A stretch of 64,000 nt of DNA from an uncultured Actinomycetes bacterium. GTDB taxonomy: Bacteria > Actinomycetota > Actinomycetes > Nanopelagicales > Nanopelagicaceae. Positions 63,833 through 64,000 of the stretch are shown here, in pieces (positions within the stretch are counted from its first letter, which is position 1; the number at the start of each line of letters is the position of its first letter). Location of the stretch: the NCBI GenBank assembly GCA_903822425.1, contig CAIJOY010000023.1, positions 1 to 64,000 on the forward strand, given 5' to 3'. Position numbers and translations under genes: made by a program. The notes under the pieces were generated by a model. The model ran no database searches. It was given only the letters and a program-made list of their open reading frames with translations, and had not been told where the DNA came from.

Positions 63833-64000
63833 ATGAAAATTGGCATCATCGCTGGTACTGGTTTTTATAATTTGCCAGCACTTGCTGGTGCCACACCAAC
63901 TCCGGTTGATACCCAATACGGTAAGGCACTCATCACCAGGGGCAAGTGGCACAATGCCGAGATAGTTTTTCTTACAAGGCACGGTGTGGATCACAGTGTT
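63833..64000 (+). CDS. 5'-methylthioadenosine phosphorylase-like protein, cut by the window end
   Basis: The first 56 residues of a phosphorylase: MKIGIIAGTGFYNLP at the amino end, then TPVDTQYGKALITRGKWHN and VFLTRHGVDHS. The GxxGGTG/AGTGFY, PYGKxxx and RHGxxH pattern belongs to the MTA/MTI phosphorylase (PNP type II) family. It starts 5 bases after the transporter ATPase, so it is part of that transcript. If it is MTA phosphorylase, it would give methylthioribose-1-phosphate, the MtnA substrate. The rest lies beyond base 64000. Confidence 0.85.
   Translation, partial: MKIGIIAGTGFYNLPALAGATPTPVDTQYGKALITRGKWHNAEIVFLTRHGVDHSV

Overview
The window looks like chromosome from a streamlined, aquatic-type actinobacterium, most like the freshwater acI group (Nanopelagicales, Planktophila/Nanopelagicus). 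This is an inference from gene content and layout; no phylogeny was run. Supporting features are two WhiB proteins, mycothiol deacetylase MshB, MtrA/MtrB, PdtaS, the DUF3107, DUF3117, DUF3499 and DUF5719 families, and an AccD-AccE-Maf-AccA3 cluster. All are actinobacterial hallmarks, but here they sit in moderate-G+C DNA with very short intergenic spaces and many ATGA/TAATG overlaps.

Region by region. 1-2.6 kb: a LacI-family regulator cut by the window edge, a 3-methyladenine glycosylase, fused MsrA-MsrB and tRNA-Arg(CCG). 2.7-7.3 kb: whiB1 and pdtaS, then a DUF6912-like gene, a CpaE-like ATPase, a SAF/CpaB-like protein and a DUF6459-like protein. 7.3-16 kb: secA, comFC, mtrB, mtrA, S-adenosylhomocysteinase, phosphomannomutase and DUF3499. 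The hpf and lpqB genes usual at this locus are absent. 16-25.5 kb: DUF5719, a giant membrane glycosyltransferase, whiB2, a sugar-nucleotide pyrophosphorylase, dapC (apparently with a CTG start), ferredoxin, a GNAT enzyme and mshB. 25.6-33.5 kb: TetR, DUF3107, a DEAD helicase, then a minus-strand run htrA-tatB-mrp-eamA-PHP-marC. 33-37 kb: an O-methyltransferase, pepA, DUF3117, an orphan sigma region-4 protein, LOG and dapD. 37-43.9 kb: an envelope polysaccharide locus (SpoIID-like, Wzt/Wzm-type exporter, GT2, LCP ligase, UDP-glucose dehydrogenase). 43.8-50.3 kb: purE, purK, birA and the acyl-CoA carboxylase genes, including a 53-residue epsilon-like subunit that length cut-offs miss.

50.3-64 kb is the most interesting part. 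Purine nucleoside phosphorylase and a phosphohexomutase/phosphopentomutase run convergently into a tightly packed five-gene minus-strand operon: mtnA, a class II aldolase fused to a short-chain dehydrogenase, a split transketolase (two genes) and a RuBisCO-like protein. Divergent from it is a complete BMP/PnrA-type nucleoside ABC importer, followed by an MTA-phosphorylase-like gene that runs off the window end. Together they suggest uptake and breakdown of a nucleoside such as 5'-methylthioadenosine or 5'-deoxyadenosine: phosphorolysis, isomerisation by MtnA, then aldol cleavage and/or RuBisCO-like isomerisation and transketolase chemistry. The individual families are known. The combination, the altered metal-ligand motif in the RuBisCO-like protein and the role of the transketolase are not explained by any pathway I can name with confidence.
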